Notes: a model not told the origin generated them from the sequence alone. Shown: positions 50,927 through 59,844, numbered from the stretch's first letter. The stretch: DNA of 64,000 bases from Nonomuraea sp. NEAU-A123 (GCF_018603905.1 NZ_JAHFZZ010000011.1:124001-188000), one strand, 5' to 3'. Numbers and translations: made by a program.

Positions 50927-50946
50927 ACAAGAGTAAGAACTCTTGT
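50927..50946. promoter_or_regulatory. Operator-like palindrome upstream of the P450-cyclase operon
   Basis: ACAAGAGT-AAGA-ACTCTTGT is a perfect 8-bp inverted repeat with a 4-nt centre, located 31 bp upstream of the P450 start. A TTGTCA on the minus strand at its edge could be the -35 box. Confidence 0.6.
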
Positions 50947-51026
50947 GGAGTATCACATGATCTTTGGTAGGGATTCAAGATCGCACCTGGGTAGGAGCTC
51001 CCATTGGATCCCGCAGTTCTCCGTGG

Positions 51027-51956
51027 TCAGGGGCGGGAGGCCGTGTCCAGGAGGTGTAGTTCGTCGGCGGTCAGGGTGAGCGCGGCCGCCGTGAGGAGCG
51101 GCTGGAGCTGCCTGACGTCGCGGGCGCTGGCGATCGGCGCGGTGATCGTGGGCTGGGCGGCCAGCCAGGCCAGCGCCACCGCCGCCGGTTCGGCGTCGTG
51201 CTCCGCGGCCACCTTGGCGAGGGCCTCGATCGTCCGCGGCCCGTGCTCCGTCTCCAGGTATGAGGCCGCCTGCCCTGCCCGGGGGCTGTCGATCGTGGTC
51301 CCCGGGGTGTACTTGCCGGTCAGGAAGCCGCGGGCCAGCGAGAAGTACGGTGTGCTGGACAGCCCCTCCCTGGCCACCACGTCCCGCAGCTCACCCTCAT
51401 AGGCGCGGTCGACCAGGTTGTACGGCTGCTGGAGCGCGACGTACCTGGGCAGGCCCTCGTCGTCGGCCACCCGCAACGCCTCCGCCAGCCGGTCGGCGCC
51501 GTAGTTGGAGGCGCCGATGTGGCGGATCTTGCCCTCCTCGACCAGCGCCCCGAACGTGGCCAGCGTGTCCGCGAGCGGGGTGTCGCGGTCGTCGACGTGC
51601 GCCCAGTAGAGGTCGATCCGGTCGGTACGCAGCCGGCGCAGAGAGTTCTCGACGGCGGTGCGGATGGTCGCGGGCGCCAGGCCCTCCAGACCCGCCAGCA
51701 TGCCGACCTTGGTGGCCAGCACGAGCGAGTCGCGGTTGCCGCGCTCCGCCAGCCAGTCACCGATGATCATCTCGGAGGTGGACTCGCCGGTGGCCCAGTA
51801 CGGGTAGACGTCGGCCGTGTCGATGAAGTTGCCGCCGCCCTCGACGTACGCGTCGAGCACCTCGAAGGACGCCGCCCTGTCGGCGGTCCAGCCGAAGACG
51901 TTGGTGCCAAGGCATATCGGGAACACGGTCAGATCCGTGGTGGCGATTGATCTCAT
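51027..51956 (-). CDS. Aldo/keto reductase
   Basis: 309 aa, TIM-barrel AKR. Catalytic tetrad positions are Asp in FIDTADVYP, Tyr in VYPYW, Lys in LATKVG, and His in YWAHVDD. LALAWLAAQPTITAPI-type C-terminal sequence (VALAWLAAQPTITAPIASA) is standard. It is an NADPH-dependent reductase of a carbonyl substrate. ATG 51956 sits behind a GATAAT box six to seven bases upstream, so it may be leaderless. It lies just upstream of the P450-cyclase operon on the same strand, 130 bp apart, and might belong to it, but AKRs are common and this is uncertain. Confidence 0.88.
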   Translation of the reverse strand: MRSIATTDLTVFPICLGTNVFGWTADRAASFEVLDAYVEGGGNFIDTADVYPYWATGESTSEMIIGDWLAERGNRDSLVLATKVGMLAGLEGLAPATIRTAVENSLRRLRTDRIDLYWAHVDDRDTPLADTLATFGALVEEGKIRHIGASNYGADRLAEALRVADDEGLPRYVALQQPYNLVDRAYEGELRDVVAREGLSSTPYFSLARGFLTGKYTPGTTIDSPRAGQAASYLETEHGPRTIEALAKVAAEHDAEPAAVALAWLAAQPTITAPIASARDVRQLQPLLTAAALTLTADELHLLDTASRP

Positions 51957-51993
51957 CTTCGCTATTATCCGCGCATCGAAAAGGGAGGCTCTG

Positions 51994-52956
51994 GTGGCAT
52001 CCCGATTAAGCGGCTGCCTGGTCGGCGCGGTCGTCGCCGGCGGCCTTTTCGCCTTGGGCACGACGGCCGTACTCCTGCTCCATCGTGACGGCGAGCCCGC
52101 CCCTCAGCCGGTTCCGTCGAGGAGCACGCGAGCGGCCGAGGTGGTCGAGGAGAAGCGGCTCGACGAGCGCAGGATGGAGCTGACGATCAGGTCGCGGGCG
52201 CTGGCCGGCACCACGAAGGTCCGCCTGCTGCTCCCCGCGGGCTGGGAGGCGCGCCGTGACTGGCCGGTGCTCTGGCTGCTGCACGGCGGCCTCGACGACT
52301 ACGCCACGTGGACCGCCAAGACCGACGTCGACGCGCTCACCCGGGACTCCGGGCTGATGGTGGTGATGCCCGACGGCGGCAAGTGCGGCAGCTACTCCGA
52401 CTGGTGGAACGGTGGCGACGGCGGCCCGCCACGCTGGGAGACGTACCACCTCAAGGAGCTGCTGCCGCTGCTCGAATCCCGCTACCGCGCCGGGCGGGAG
52501 CGGGCCGTCGCGGGCTATTCGATGGGCGGCCAGGGCGCCATGCTGTACGCCGCCAAGGGCTACTTCAAGGCGGCGGCCTCGTTCAGCGGAGCCGTGCACA
52601 TCCTCGAACCCGGCGTGCCGCAGGCCGTGATGGCGGGCACCACGATCGGCTGCTTCGGCACCGACTGGAAGCGCGTCTGGGGAGATCCGGCCGAGCAGCG
52701 CGCCGTGTGGCGCGCCCACAACCCCTACGACCAGGCCGGGAGGCTCAAGGGGGTCGAGCTCTACGTGGCCGCGGGCGCAGGCGACCTGGTCGAGGACCTC
52801 GCCAACCGGGCCGCGCGGGCGTTCGCGGGGCGGCTCGCGGGGTTGGGGATTCCGGTACGTACGCACTTCCACCGCGGCGGGCACAACCACGCCTCCTGGC
52901 AGCGGGAGCTGCACCGGGCCTACCCCATGCTCACCCGGGCCATCGGCGTTCAATGA
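51994..52956 (+). CDS. Secreted/anchored esterase (antigen-85-like alpha/beta hydrolase)
   Basis: 320 aa. An N-terminal signal/anchor (LSGCLVGAVVAGGLFALGTTAVLLL) is followed by an alpha/beta-hydrolase domain of the esterase D/Ag85 type. The nucleophile is in GYSMGGQGAM, the oxyanion region is LWLLHGGLDDYATW, and a C-terminal HFHRGGHNHASW supplies the likely catalytic His. It probably hydrolyses or transfers acyl groups outside the membrane. GTG 51994 follows AAGGGAGG. It is divergent from the aldo/keto reductase with a 37-bp shared promoter. Confidence 0.87.
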   Translation: MASRLSGCLVGAVVAGGLFALGTTAVLLLHRDGEPAPQPVPSRSTRAAEVVEEKRLDERRMELTIRSRALAGTTKVRLLLPAGWEARRDWPVLWLLHGGLDDYATWTAKTDVDALTRDSGLMVVMPDGGKCGSYSDWWNGGDGGPPRWETYHLKELLPLLESRYRAGRERAVAGYSMGGQGAMLYAAKGYFKAAASFSGAVHILEPGVPQAVMAGTTIGCFGTDWKRVWGDPAEQRAVWRAHNPYDQAGRLKGVELYVAAGAGDLVEDLANRAARAFAGRLAGLGIPVRTHFHRGGHNHASWQRELHRAYPMLTRAIGVQ

Positions 52957-53026
52957 GATCCGCGCGTACGAGGCTCTCGCCTTCACGGCATTACCGGGGG
53001 GTTATGGGTGACGCTAGGGTGCGGCT

Positions 53027-53572
53027 GTGGAGGTCGGCGACGCGCGGACGCGCATCCTGGACGCGGCGGAGGAGCTCTTCGCCGGTGGCGGCTACGAGGC
53101 CACGCCGACCGCGCTCATCGCCAGGCTGGCCGCCGTGCCCAAAGGGCTCATCTTCCACTACTTCCCGCGCAAGATCGACGTCCTGGTCGCGCTGATTGAC
53201 GAGCGCACACTGGTCGAAGAGGGGCACGAGGTCGACGCCGTGCCCGGAGACCCGGCGGGCACGCTGTCGCGGCTGGCCCGCAGGCTGCCGCTGCACGCCT
53301 CACCGGCGATGCGGCGCATCCTGTTCCGCGAGGCCGACACGCACGGCTCGGTCAAGGAGCGGCTCGGCCGCCTCAACGGCGAGCTGATCAGCCGGGCCAG
53401 GTTCGCGCTCGAACTGGCGCTGCCGGGCGCGCGGGGCGGCGCGGCCCGGCTGGAGGTGGCGGCGGCCACGTTCGCGGCCGTACTGCTCTACCAGGAGAAC
53501 CTCTGCCAGCTAACCGGCCACCAGATCGATCCCGACGCGGTCGCGGAACTCATCGCCCACTCGCTCATCTGA
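53027..53572 (+). CDS. TetR-family regulator
   Basis: 181 aa. The N-terminal HTH reads ARTRILDAAEELFAGGGYEATPTALIARLAAVPKGLIFHYFPRKIDVL. The C-terminal helical ligand domain ends at VAELIAHSLI. It probably represses a lipid or efflux gene nearby; the convergent WS/DGAT gene overlaps its 3-prime end by 63 bp, an arrangement that would make antisense interference. No Shine-Dalgarno is obvious before GTG 53027. Confidence 0.9.
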   Translation: MEVGDARTRILDAAEELFAGGGYEATPTALIARLAAVPKGLIFHYFPRKIDVLVALIDERTLVEEGHEVDAVPGDPAGTLSRLARRLPLHASPAMRRILFREADTHGSVKERLGRLNGELISRARFALELALPGARGGAARLEVAAATFAAVLLYQENLCQLTGHQIDPDAVAELIAHSLI

Positions 53573-55078
53573 CAGCTCGTCGAGGGCCGACTGCAGGTGG
53601 GAGAGCAGCCCCCACACGTCGTCCATCCGCTCGGGGCAGGCCACCACGCCGAAGTCGAGCATGCCGTCGTAGGAGAAGCAGGTGATGTTCACGCCGCCGC
53701 TCAGGTCGGTCAGCACCGACAGCGGGTAGTACGACAGGATCCGTCCCCCGCACAGGTACAACGGGAACTGCGGTCCGGGCACGTTACTGATGATCAGGTT
53801 GATCGGCGGGAACGTCACCGACGCCAGCCGGAAGATCGCCGGGGTCGCCAGGCTGGTGATGGGAGCGGGCAGCAGTGAGCAGAGCTCGTTCAGCCAGGCG
53901 GGCGGCGCCAGCGCGAAGCGCCGCTTGGCGGTGCTCATGGTGGCGCCGACGGTCCGCAGCCGCTGCACCGGATCGGCGACGTTCGTGGGGATCGGGGTGA
54001 TCATGGCGGAGATCTGGTTGCCCACCACCTCCCCGGCGCCGGACGTACGGACCGCGACGGGGACCGCGACGATCAGCGGCTCGTCGGGCAGCGCGTCACG
54101 CTCCTCCAGCCACGACCGCAGCGCCGACGTGCACAGCGCCATGACGATGTCGTTGACGCTCATCCCGTTGGCCTTGGCCACGCTCTTGACGTCCTTGAGC
54201 GAGACCGAACCGAACGACAGGTGCCGGCGCCCGCTGATCGGCCCGTTGAACGGCGTGCGCGGGACGGCCAGGCCGGGGAGTTCGGGGCGGCGCTGTTCGT
54301 CGCGGGCGACGAACCTGGCCGCCTTGGCGATCAGCCGCGAGCCGGGGATGGTGGCGGCCAGGGGGATCGCGTCGAGGTCACCGGCCGCCTTGACGGCCGA
54401 GCGGAGGGCGCGTACGGGGTGGGTGGCGGTCTGTACGGCGGCGCCCGCCAGCATGCTCACCAGGCTGGGGGCCTGGTCTTTCGCGGTCTGGCGGGCCTCG
54501 TCCTCCGGTGCCTTGACCTTGTTCGTCCGGCCCGTCTCGCCGATCCGGCTTATCTGGCTTGGTGTCTGACTCGACTTGCAGGTGGGCGGGAGCGCATGGC
54601 GGGTGTTGGGGGAGAGGTCGAGCAGCGTGGCGAGTGTCTCCGCGCCCGAGACGCCGTCGATGGCCGCGTGATGCACCTTGGTGTAGACACCGACCAGACC
54701 GTCGGCCAACCCGTTGATCAGGTGCATCTCCCACAGCGGATGAGCCCGGTCGAGCCGGCGGGCGTGGATGGCGGCCACCGCCTCGGCCAGTTGCCGGTCA
54801 CCGCCGGGCGCGGGCAGCGTCATCTCGAACAGGTGGTTGCCGATCTCGAAATCGGGGTCGGGCACCCAGTAAGGCCGGTCGAGCCCGAGCGGCACCTCCG
54901 CCAGTCGCAGGCTGAGCGCGGGCGACAGGTGCAGCCGCTCCAGTAGCAGGGCCGCGAGGTTGTCGCGGGTCACGTAGCCGTCGGCGGGATCAAGGATCGC
55001 CAGGCCCGCCACGTGAGCGGCGGTGGTCGCGGACTCGACATTGAGGAACTGGGCGTCGAGGGCGGTGAGCTGGCGCAT
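53510..55078 (-). CDS. Wax ester synthase / diacylglycerol acyltransferase (WS/DGAT)
   Basis: 522 aa. The catalytic HHxxxDG motif is HHAAIDG (His136, His137, Asp141, Gly142). Family segments LTALDAQFLNVES at the N terminus, IISNVPGPQFPLYLCGGRI and the PLSVLTDLSGGVNITCFSYDG region are clear. It esterifies fatty acyl-CoA to alcohols or diacylglycerol to make storage lipids at the membrane. A possible charged linker (about 175-200) separates the two lobes. The last 63 bases overlap the convergent TetR gene. AAGGGAGAG precedes ATG 55078. Confidence 0.93.
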   Translation of the reverse strand: MRQLTALDAQFLNVESATTAAHVAGLAILDPADGYVTRDNLAALLLERLHLSPALSLRLAEVPLGLDRPYWVPDPDFEIGNHLFEMTLPAPGGDRQLAEAVAAIHARRLDRAHPLWEMHLINGLADGLVGVYTKVHHAAIDGVSGAETLATLLDLSPNTRHALPPTCKSSQTPSQISRIGETGRTNKVKAPEDEARQTAKDQAPSLVSMLAGAAVQTATHPVRALRSAVKAAGDLDAIPLAATIPGSRLIAKAARFVARDEQRRPELPGLAVPRTPFNGPISGRRHLSFGSVSLKDVKSVAKANGMSVNDIVMALCTSALRSWLEERDALPDEPLIVAVPVAVRTSGAGEVVGNQISAMITPIPTNVADPVQRLRTVGATMSTAKRRFALAPPAWLNELCSLLPAPITSLATPAIFRLASVTFPPINLIISNVPGPQFPLYLCGGRILSYYPLSVLTDLSGGVNITCFSYDGMLDFGVVACPERMDDVWGLLSHLQSALDELSDERVGDEFRDRVGIDLVAG

Positions 55079-55220
55079 CTGCTCTCCCTTTCTCGGAATG
55101 TGGCTACCATCACACGCGAGGATTGCCGTGAAGTTTCCGCGAGAGTCTTTCAGATGAATTCAGGTGCGCCGTACAACCCTTTAGTCAATGCGCAGCTCAC
55201 ACCGGATCGGTGACAATTAT

Positions 55221-56267
55221 CTATCCGTGGACAACGGAAATAGGGTGTCGCACGACGGCGCCGAAGTGATATCCGAACGGGTGGTGCGGCGTCGTCAGCG
55301 GCTGCGTCACCCCCGTCTCGTCGGTCGCCCGCGCCATCAGCTCGTACGCCCCCGCCGGCTTGGGCGCCCACTCGATGTGCCACGGCAACCAGGCGCTGAC
55401 CAGGTGCCGGCCGTGGTGTTCGGCCTGGTGCCAGCTCCGCCCGCCGTCGCTGCTGACATCGACCCGGACGATCCGTCCCTGTCCCGACCACGACCTGCCG
55501 TGCAGGATGTACGGCCGCCCGGCCATCAGTCGCGCATTCCAGGCGAGCTCGAAAGCGCTCTTCACCGGCTGGGTCGTTACGTCGCGGTAAAAGACGGTGT
55601 TCCACGGTGAAGTGAGCTCGCGGGTTGCTACTTCGATGTCACCCAGCCATTTGATGGACGCTATTCCCACCCATCCCGGCACCACCAGGCGTGCCGGAAA
55701 TCCGTGGTCGAGCGGGAGCGGCCGGCCGTTCATCTCGTAGGCGACGAGCACGTCGTCCATGGCCTTGCCGACGGGGAGCGGCCTGCGTACGTGCCCGTGG
55801 TCCTCGAACGGCGCGTCGAGGCCGCTCGGCAGCAGATCCACGGCGTCCCGCCGCAGGCCCGCGTGCTGGAGCAGGTAGCTGAGCGGCACCCCGCGCCACC
55901 GCGCGACCCCGATCCCGCCCAGTCCCCACTGCGTGCCCGGGGCCGGATTGTGCTGCTGCGTCCTGTACAGCCGACGCCCGTTTCCGGCGCACTCGATCGC
56001 GGCGTTGATGGTCCGTGACGGCATGGCACGAAGCTGGTCGTAGTCGTACTCGCCGGGACATCGCAGCCCGGGGCCGTGGAGCCGGAGCCGCCAGGTGGTG
56101 GGGTTGATGTTGGGAGTGTACGTATGATTTCGCACGAAAAATCGGTCTATTGGGGTGTGGTACCCCTGCCCAGCCATGGCTTCCCACCGCATCTCGGCGC
56201 TGCCGTCGTGGACCCTGAACAGGTGGGCGGGCAGCGGTTTGACGATCGTCGCCAGGGCTTGCTCCAT
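55221..56267 (-). CDS. Sulfite-oxidase-family molybdopterin enzyme
   Basis: 348 aa. The Mo-binding domain has IECAGNGR with Cys93 as the expected Mo ligand, preceded by RFFVRNHTYTPNINPTTWRLRLHG. GFPARLVVPGWVGIASIKWLGDIEV is the conserved pterin-site segment. The C-terminal Ig-like dimerisation domain (IVRVDVSSDGGRSWHQAE) follows. There is no heme domain and no signal peptide, so it is a cytoplasmic SUOX-fold enzyme of unknown electron acceptor. GGAGGTGA at 56274-56281, six bases before ATG 56267, is a very strong ribosome site. Confidence 0.93.
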   Translation of the reverse strand: MEQALATIVKPLPAHLFRVHDGSAEMRWEAMAGQGYHTPIDRFFVRNHTYTPNINPTTWRLRLHGPGLRCPGEYDYDQLRAMPSRTINAAIECAGNGRRLYRTQQHNPAPGTQWGLGGIGVARWRGVPLSYLLQHAGLRRDAVDLLPSGLDAPFEDHGHVRRPLPVGKAMDDVLVAYEMNGRPLPLDHGFPARLVVPGWVGIASIKWLGDIEVATRELTSPWNTVFYRDVTTQPVKSAFELAWNARLMAGRPYILHGRSWSGQGRIVRVDVSSDGGRSWHQAEHHGRHLVSAWLPWHIEWAPKPAGAYELMARATDETGVTQPLTTPHHPFGYHFGAVVRHPISVVHG

Positions 56268-56802
56268 GGGGCGTCACCTCCATAGTCCGTATTTCCTACA
56301 GGGAAACCATTTAATCGCGACTGGGGGCTTCTCTCCAGCTAGTCCCCGTGAGAACATGCCCGAGATTTGAGACGACGGCACATGACGACGGCGGCACATG
56401 ACGGTGGGTCCATGGCGGCGGGGCCATGACAGGGAGGCGACGGACGGCGGGGCGGCGGCGCCATGACGGCGGGGCCATGACAGGGAGGCGACGGACGGCG
56501 GGGCGGCGGCGCCATGACGGCGGGTCCATGACAGGGGGCGGCGGGTCCATGACGGCGAGGCCATGACGGCGAGACAGCGGGGCCACGACAGCGGGGTCAT
56601 GGAGGCATGTCGGCGAGGCCGTAAGAGGTGACTGGTCGGTGGGTGGCTCTTGAGTGGTCGGTAGGAAGGGGTGGCGGGTGGTGTCTGATTGCCATGGTCA
56701 AGGGGCGACAGCAAGTTTTGGACATGGCATGGGGCCCTGACATCTCGACCTTCACGGGCAGGCTCCTAGCGTGGTGCTGAGGTACACAGCGAGGGGGCCG
56801 CG
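56268..56802. other. 535-bp intergenic region with tandem repeats
   Basis: No credible gene is seen. Near 56292-56306 is a small inverted repeat (TTTCC/GGAAA) in the SUOX promoter area. From about 56385 to 56600 the sequence is a CCATGACGGCGG-type low-complexity array, including two perfect 51-bp units. Before the next gene, TAGCGT (56767-56772) may be a -10 box. A minus-strand frame runs through the array but has no plausible protein character. Confidence 0.6.
56417..56518. repeat. Two perfect 51-bp tandem units in a CCATGAC array
   Basis: Copy 1 (56417-56467) and copy 2 (56468-56518) are identical. Each contains GGCGGGGCCATGACAGGGAG and ends GCCATGAC. Partial copies extend on both sides, so CCATGAC recurs about ten times. 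Confidence 0.85.
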
Positions 56803-57420
56803 ATGTTCATCCAGGTCATTCAGGGACAGATCACGGACGCCGGCGAGATGCGGGCGGCGTTGGACCGTTGGCATGCCGAGCTCGCGCCGGGAGTGGATGG
56901 CTGGCTTGGCACGACCGCCGGTGTGACGGACGACGGCATGTTCGTGAACACGGCGCGGTTCGAGTCGCAAGAGGTCGCATGGCGCAACAGCGAGCGGCCC
57001 GAGCAGGGTCAGTGGTGGGCCGAGACTGCGAAGCTCTTCAGCGGTGAGGTGGCCTTTCACGACTGCACCGAGGTGTACACGTATCTGGAGGGCGGGTCGG
57101 ATTCGGCGGGATTCGTCCAGGTGATGCAGGGGCGGATCCGGGATCCGGAGCGGATGCACGAGGTCATCGCCCGGGGCGAGCAGGGCCTGGCCGGGTTCCG
57201 GCCCGACCTCATCGGCGGGTTCGCCGCCCTGCACGGGGACGGCGGATACACCGAGGTCGCGTACTTCACCTCCGAGCAGGCGGCCAGAGAAGGCGAGGGC
57301 AAGCCGCTCCCGGCCGAGATGCGGGAGCTCTTCGAGGCGTGGAAGGGGCTGTTCGAGGGCGAGCCCGCCTACTTCGACCTGCGCGACCCGTGGTTGTACT
57401 CGCCTCGTCAGACCGCCTGA
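56803..57420 (+). CDS. Two-domain ABM/dimeric alpha-beta barrel protein
   Basis: 205 aa made of two similar halves. Each begins with a beta strand of the form FIQVIQGQITD or FVQVMQGRIRD, followed by a helix (MRAALDRWHAEL, MHEVIARGEQGL) and a Gly-rich strand (DGWLGTTAG, LIGGFAALHG). This is the ferredoxin-like dimeric alpha-beta barrel fold found in monooxygenases and stress-responsive proteins. A single chain with two domains would form a pseudo-dimer. Function is unknown. No Shine-Dalgarno is evident near ATG 56803. Confidence 0.75.
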   Translation: MFIQVIQGQITDAGEMRAALDRWHAELAPGVDGWLGTTAGVTDDGMFVNTARFESQEVAWRNSERPEQGQWWAETAKLFSGEVAFHDCTEVYTYLEGGSDSAGFVQVMQGRIRDPERMHEVIARGEQGLAGFRPDLIGGFAALHGDGGYTEVAYFTSEQAAREGEGKPLPAEMRELFEAWKGLFEGEPAYFDLRDPWLYSPRQTA

Positions 57421-57493
57421 GGTTGAAGCCATCCTCTTGGTCGTGGACGAACCCGTCCCCGAAGTGACCCTGGCTTCATTCCGCCCCTCTCGG

Positions 57494-58379
57494 TCAGGCT
57501 TCGGTGGCCTCCGCCAGGTCGAGGAGGTCATGACGTTCGGCGAGCAGTTTCACGATGTACCGGATGTCTTCGTGGGGGCTGCGGCTGTAGGGGGACAGGA
57601 GTGCCCGGACCCGTTCGTCGGCCTCTTGTGGGGTGTTCGCGTCATTGTTGGCGACGACGTAGTACAGGCTTATCAGGGTGCTCGCGTCACCCTCTTCGAT
57701 CCAGCCGCGCAATCTGTGCTCGGGCTGTAGCTGAATACCCAGCCCGGCGATGGCGCCGATCACGTCGAATGGCAGGTCGTCGGTCAGGAGGTCATTGTCC
57801 GGCCAGTGGTCGGAAAGGGAATCCAGGAGCGCGCGTACGGATTCCGTGTCCTCCTCCGGAGGATAATCGACCTCCAGGGTCAGATGGCAGCCTGCCGGGG
57901 AATAGCGGCAGTCAAGGGAGATCAACGACCGGGAGTAGATGGTTTCCATGGAGGTGTACGGGGTGGTGAACGGTTCGCCATCGTTGGTGGTGTAGTTGCC
58001 GCTGTGCAGCGTCCATTGGTAGGTGGTGAGGAAGCGGTTGAAGATCAGGCCGCGTTCGATCTCCACCACGTCGTCGATGGTCTCCTCGGGGTTGTCGGGG
58101 TCGTCGGCCGGGATCACGCCGAGCGGCAATTGCTTCGACCGTGTCTCCGTAGTCTTCGGCGAATCTGGCGTAGAGGAGGTTGGGTTCGGTCTTGCGGTGG
58201 ATGAGACTTATTCCGTAATACGGTGCGGCGTCGGATCCGCCGATGTCGGCGATTCTTGATTCTGGTTGTTGGCGGGTTGTTATTTTTTGTCTGGCGAGAA
58301 AGCGAAATCCCAGATCTGCTAGTTCTTTCGAGGTGGATAGGTTCTCGAGCCAGTCAAGCATGCGCATATCCAACCACAT
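57494..58379 (-). pseudogene. Conserved-looking gene broken by a frameshift
   Basis: Two frames together look like one protein of about 294 residues. The N-terminal part (ATG 58379) reads MRMLDWLENLSTSKELADLG to FAEDYGDTVEAI, then turns into an Arg-rich out-of-frame run. The other frame resumes at about 58129 with PLGVIPADDPDNPEETIDDV and continues to AEATEA at 57494. The switch lies near 58120-58135. There is no obvious slippery heptamer, so a true mutation or a sequencing error is more likely than programmed frameshifting. The product is acidic and not recognised. A TAGAGA box lies seven bases before the first ATG. Confidence 0.6.
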
Positions 58380-58999
58380 CCAACGGTCTCTAGGATGTCT
58401 TTCTGGCGGAGAGGGGTTGGTGCTGCATACGGTCCTGGGCGACTGGTGCGACTAATTCGTTAGAGCTGGTGTGCTCGGTGATGACCAGCGGCAATACGTA
58501 GCTGGGACTGCGACTGGGGTCGGGGGCTAGGGGGGTCGCTGTCGTCGGTGCTGCCGTCGCGGGTGCGGTGATCATGCCCCGCTGGTCCGCACGAAGGCCG
58601 TGGATGTTCCTGTTGGTGTCCCGGGCTCCCCGGGCTCAGGCTCCCGATGCCCCGATGCCCCGATGCCCCGATGCCCCGATGCCCCGATGTCCTGATGTCC
58701 TGGTGTCGCGGACTCCCGGTGTGCGGCTCTGTGGCTGAGGTGTCAGTTCGCTGACAGTGCGGTCATGAGCGGGCGAAAGCCGAAGTGCGGGGTGCTGCGT
58801 GGGTGTCCGTGGCATGTAGAACACGCATTTGCTCGTTGACGGCGGGAAGTTCGCCCAGGTGGCTGGCAGCACGCGGCTGTCGGCTGATGGGTGAGGTCGA
58901 GGTGTGGGTGGAGGAGGGGGTGCTCGATTGGGGACGAGCGACGGGAGGCTCCTCGAGTTGCTGGAAGTCCTCCGTTGTGGGCGAAGGAGCCGGGGGTGC
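58380..58999. other. 620-bp region without a confident gene
   Basis: It contains an 8-bp microsatellite (58646-58709). A 61-codon minus-strand frame (58390-58575, Ala/Thr/Pro-rich) lies just upstream of the broken gene but lacks a ribosome site, so it is not called. The rest shows no coding character in either strand. The lower-complexity composition fits a degraded intergenic region. Confidence 0.5.
58646..58709. repeat. 8-bp microsatellite (GATGCCCC)
   Basis: Five perfect GATGCCCC units (58646-58685), two GATGTCCT units (58686-58701) and one degenerate unit. A slippage-prone octamer repeat in non-coding sequence. Confidence 0.9.
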
Positions 59000-59740
59000 T
59001 CAGTTGGGGACGAGTGAGTCGAAGGGCTGGCCGGCGTTGAGGTGTTGGATGAGGGACTCCAAGCCCTGCCGGTGCCCGTTGGCACGGAGCCAGCGGTCTA
59101 CTTGGCAGGCGGCCTTGGCATACGTGTCCGCCTCCTTGCTGGCCGTACTCAGCCACTCGTCCAAGGAGACCGGCAGTGGAGCGGTCGGTGGGACCAGGCA
59201 GCGGTCGCCGGTCGTTCGCGGGGCGAGGTAGCGGGAGTCGTCGGAGACGACTACGGCGAGGCCCTCGTCGAACCACTGCGGGACCTCCGCCCCGGAGGTG
59301 AGGCGGGTGTGGAGCTCGACGTGGGACATCTCGTGTGAAGCGATGACCGTGTCGAGGCCGCGGGGCGACAGCATCACCGAGCGGTCCAGAACGGCGATGC
59401 CACGCTCCTTGTGGCCGCCGATGTGCTGGTAGCACTCCTCGGTGGTGCAGATGAGCAGGCTGGGCGAGCTCTTTCTGCCGCCGTAGAAGGTGTCGACTCT
59501 CTTCGTGGCGGCGTCGACCGTCTGGCTGACGTGTGATCGTTGCTGGGGCGATAGGTCGTGCTCGATGTAGACGCCTGGGCGCAGCTCTGTCAGGCCATAG
59601 CAGCCGGGGCATGTCGTGGCGGCCACGGACGGGTAGGCCACCGCCACGCCGGCGACGGCGGCGACGAGCAGCACGGCCAGCGCTGCGAGAGCCCGGGTCC
59701 AGATCGTGCGGGCTCTCGATCGCTTGGGCGCCGGTGACAT
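59000..59740 (-). CDS. Membrane-anchored HExxH-type putative metallopeptidase
   Basis: 246 aa. Basic N terminus then one membrane helix (ALAALAVLLVAAVAGVAVAY), with the rest outside the cell. ASHEMSHVELH contains HExxH (His136, Glu137, His140), and a downstream WFDEGLAVVVS supplies Glu159 as a third zinc ligand, the gluzincin pattern of the peptidase MA clan. Two cysteine pairs (CPGC, CTTEEC) may form disulfides. It lacks most features of known families, so activity is inferred. ATG 59740 follows GGAAGGACGG; the frame to 59914 is unlikely to be translated. A cluster of GGTCAT palindromes lies upstream. Confidence 0.75.
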   Translation of the reverse strand: MSPAPKRSRARTIWTRALAALAVLLVAAVAGVAVAYPSVAATTCPGCYGLTELRPGVYIEHDLSPQQRSHVSQTVDAATKRVDTFYGGRKSSPSLLICTTEECYQHIGGHKERGIAVLDRSVMLSPRGLDTVIASHEMSHVELHTRLTSGAEVPQWFDEGLAVVVSDDSRYLAPRTTGDRCLVPPTAPLPVSLDEWLSTASKEADTYAKAACQVDRWLRANGHRQGLESLIQHLNAGQPFDSLVPN

Positions 59741-59812
59741 GATCGCCGTCCTTCCGTGGGGGTGGTGGCTGGGGATTACTTTCTCGTATTCCGCTGGCGG
59801 CCACATCAACCT

Positions 59813-59844
59813 GTGGGTGGTCATACTGGGGGATGACCACCCAC
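59813..59844. promoter_or_regulatory. 12-bp inverted repeat, operator-like (GTGGGTGGTCAT)
   Basis: GTGGGTGGTCAT (59813-59824) and ATGACCACCCAC (59833-59844) are perfect inverse copies with an 8-nt spacer, 73 bp upstream of the HExxH gene. Confidence 0.7.

Noticed and set aside
56274..56714. 146-codon minus-strand frame through the 51-bp repeats
   Set aside because: Its sequence merely reflects the repeat (SWPRRHGAAAPPS units); no ribosome site or family.
58390..58575. 61-codon Ala/Thr/Pro-rich minus-strand gene
   Set aside because: No ribosome site, no -10, weak codon bias.
56385..58709. CRISPR array
   Set aside because: The repeats are directly tandem with no unique spacers, and no cas genes are present.
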